From NCBI GenBank assembly GCA_023381695.1, contig JAMCQP010000022.1, positions 1 through 64,000 of the forward strand: DNA of 64,000 bases, written 5' to 3'. Below the pieces are notes generated by a model. That model was not told the origin of the DNA. It did no database searches and saw nothing but the letters and a program-made list of their open reading frames with translations. The stretch is from Bacillota bacterium. Its GTDB lineage: Bacteria > Bacillota > UBA5301 > JAMCQP01. Both the position numbers and the translations under genes were made by a program. Below are positions 62,236 through 64,000 of the stretch, in pieces (within the stretch, counting starts at the first letter, position 1; each line of letters starts with the position of its first letter).

Positions 62236-62282
62236 GGCATTTTCGTTATCCATCAAAATGCGCCAGCCGCCCTGTACTCGCC

Positions 62283-62976
62283 CTATATGCCCAGGTACGC
62301 CTGGCGCACTTGGGGATCGGCCGCCAGAGCCCCGGCTTCACCTTCCATCGTGATGCGTCCCGTCTCCACCACGTAGCCGCGGTGCGCGACGCCGAGGGCG
62401 ACGGTGATGTTCTGTTCGGCCAGCAATACGGAAATGCCCATGCGATTCAGGGACTGGATGATTTCGGCGACCTTCTCGACCATGACCGGCGCCAGGCCGA
62501 GCAGCGGTTCATCCAGCATCATCAGTTTGGGCCGGCCCATCAAACCGCGCCCGATGGCGAGCATCTGCTGTTCACCGCCCGACAGGCTGCCGGCGAACTG
62601 GCCCCGGCGTTCCTTGAGGACCGGAAAGTACTCGTAGATTCTTTCCGCGTCCTGCCTTATCTCGCTGTCACGCCGGGAGAATGCGCCTATCAGGAGGTTT
62701 TCCTCCACGGTAAGATCGCTGAAGACCCGGCGCCCCTCCGGAACGTGCACGATGCCGGCCCGCAAGACCGCGTCGGCGGCAAGGCCGTCCACCCGCCGGT
62801 CGGCGAAATGGATTTCGCCGGACCTGGGCCTGATTAACCCCGAAACGACCTTGAGCAGGGTGCTCTTGCCGGCGCCGTTGGCGCCCACCAGAGCGACGAT
62901 CTCTCCTTCTTTCACGCTGAGGTTAAACCCTTCCAGCGCACGGTGCGGCCCGTAGTAGACGTCCAGGTTCTTGACC

Positions 62977-62984
<8 letters not shown>
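62283..62984 (-). CDS. livF: Branched-chain amino acid ABC transporter ATPase
   Basis: 233 residues. VGANGAGKSTLLKVV, VPEGRRVFSDLTVEENLLIG (LivF hallmark), SLSGGEQQMLAIGRGLM, LMMLDEPLLGLAP. Overlaps livG by 8 bases. Converges on the hydantoinase gene. Confidence 0.93.
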
Positions 62985-63718
<734 letters not shown>

Positions 63719-63735
<17 letters not shown>

Positions 63736-64000
63736 GCCTGGCCGCCTCCCTTCTGCCTGCGATGTTCCGGACAAGCCCGACGATGCCGGACGGGGCATAG
63801 ATGATCGATATGAGCAGAATGAGACCGAAGAAGACCATCCGGTATTGTTCGGCGACGCGCAGCACCTCCGGCAGGAAGGTCACCAGCACGGCCCCGACGA
63901 TTGGACCGGCTAAAGTCCCCTCGCCGCCGATGATCACCATCGTGACCGCGTTGAGGGTGAGATAAGGCTCCAGGGCCTTGGGGCTGATGAAGTTGGTGTA
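63719..64000 (-). CDS. livM: Branched-chain amino acid ABC permease, partial
   Basis: The C-terminal 93 residues only: LTLNAVTMVIIGGEGTLAG, PEVLRVAEQYRMVFFGLILL, YAPSGIVGLVRN. The family EAA-like motif GGEGTLAGPIVGA is present. The gene enters from the right edge and overlaps livG by 17 bases. Confidence 0.9.

Overview
The window looks like a chromosome segment from a bacterium of moderately high GC, most likely a member of the Bacillota (Firmicutes). The clues are strong GGAGG-type ribosome sites, frequent GTG and TTG starts, an EF2568-type class V aminotransferase and the general gene repertoire. Both sugar/nucleoside substrate-binding proteins carry Sec signal peptides with no lipobox cysteine, which hints at a cell with a true periplasm (a diderm Firmicute); this is inference. 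I see no rRNA, tRNA or CRISPR array.

Left part (1-15.9 kb): an ECF sigma factor with an overlapping membrane partner, a few ordinary genes (aminotransferase, FxLYD protein, Uma2 nuclease-fold protein), a decayed MFS transporter, an AT-rich HEPN-like gene cut by an IS1182-type element, a possible type I toxin transcript, a YkgJ/SWIM gene pair followed by a decaying second copy of the same pair, an MNT/HEPN toxin-antitoxin pair, and a bactofilin-like membrane protein whose tail comes from an unrelated gene.

Catabolic operon 1 (15.9-27.7 kb): LacI regulator, BtpA-family TIM-barrel protein, two M20 amidohydrolases, an M28 peptidase, RbsD, a complete ribose-type ABC transporter (RbsB, RbsA, RbsC), a GATase1-like protein and, facing them, ribokinase. 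It looks like a pathway that imports a pentose-containing conjugate, removes acyl/aminoacyl groups and feeds ribose to ribokinase.

Remnant and DNA-metabolism zone (27.7-44.3 kb): two nearly identical 5'-truncated TnpB genes with their 3' omega-RNA regions, an HTH antitoxin with a broken PIN toxin, broken histidine kinases, a cysteine desulfurase-like protein with a truncated Fe-S partner, three copies (one full, one deleted, one nearly gone) of an unknown helical protein, an SNF2 helicase carrying a perfect 681-bp in-frame tandem duplication of its second motor lobe, its zinc-ribbon neighbour, an AlkX/YcaQ-like DNA glycosylase, a pRiA4b-type protein, a 276-bp MITE and a DUF6922/AbiEii-type toxin pair.

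Catabolic operons 2 and 3 (44.4-62.2 kb): an IclR-controlled N-heterocycle set (CodA-like amidohydrolase, CodB-like permease, three-subunit molybdenum hydroxylase), then a GntR-controlled set (PfkB kinase, SIS-domain deglycase-like protein, second BtpA protein, BMP-type nucleoside ABC transporter, D-hydantoinase). A branched-chain amino acid ABC cassette (livF, livG, livM) closes the window on the minus strand. The two BtpA-centred operons, built from different enzymes around the same poorly understood family, are the best candidates for an undescribed system here.
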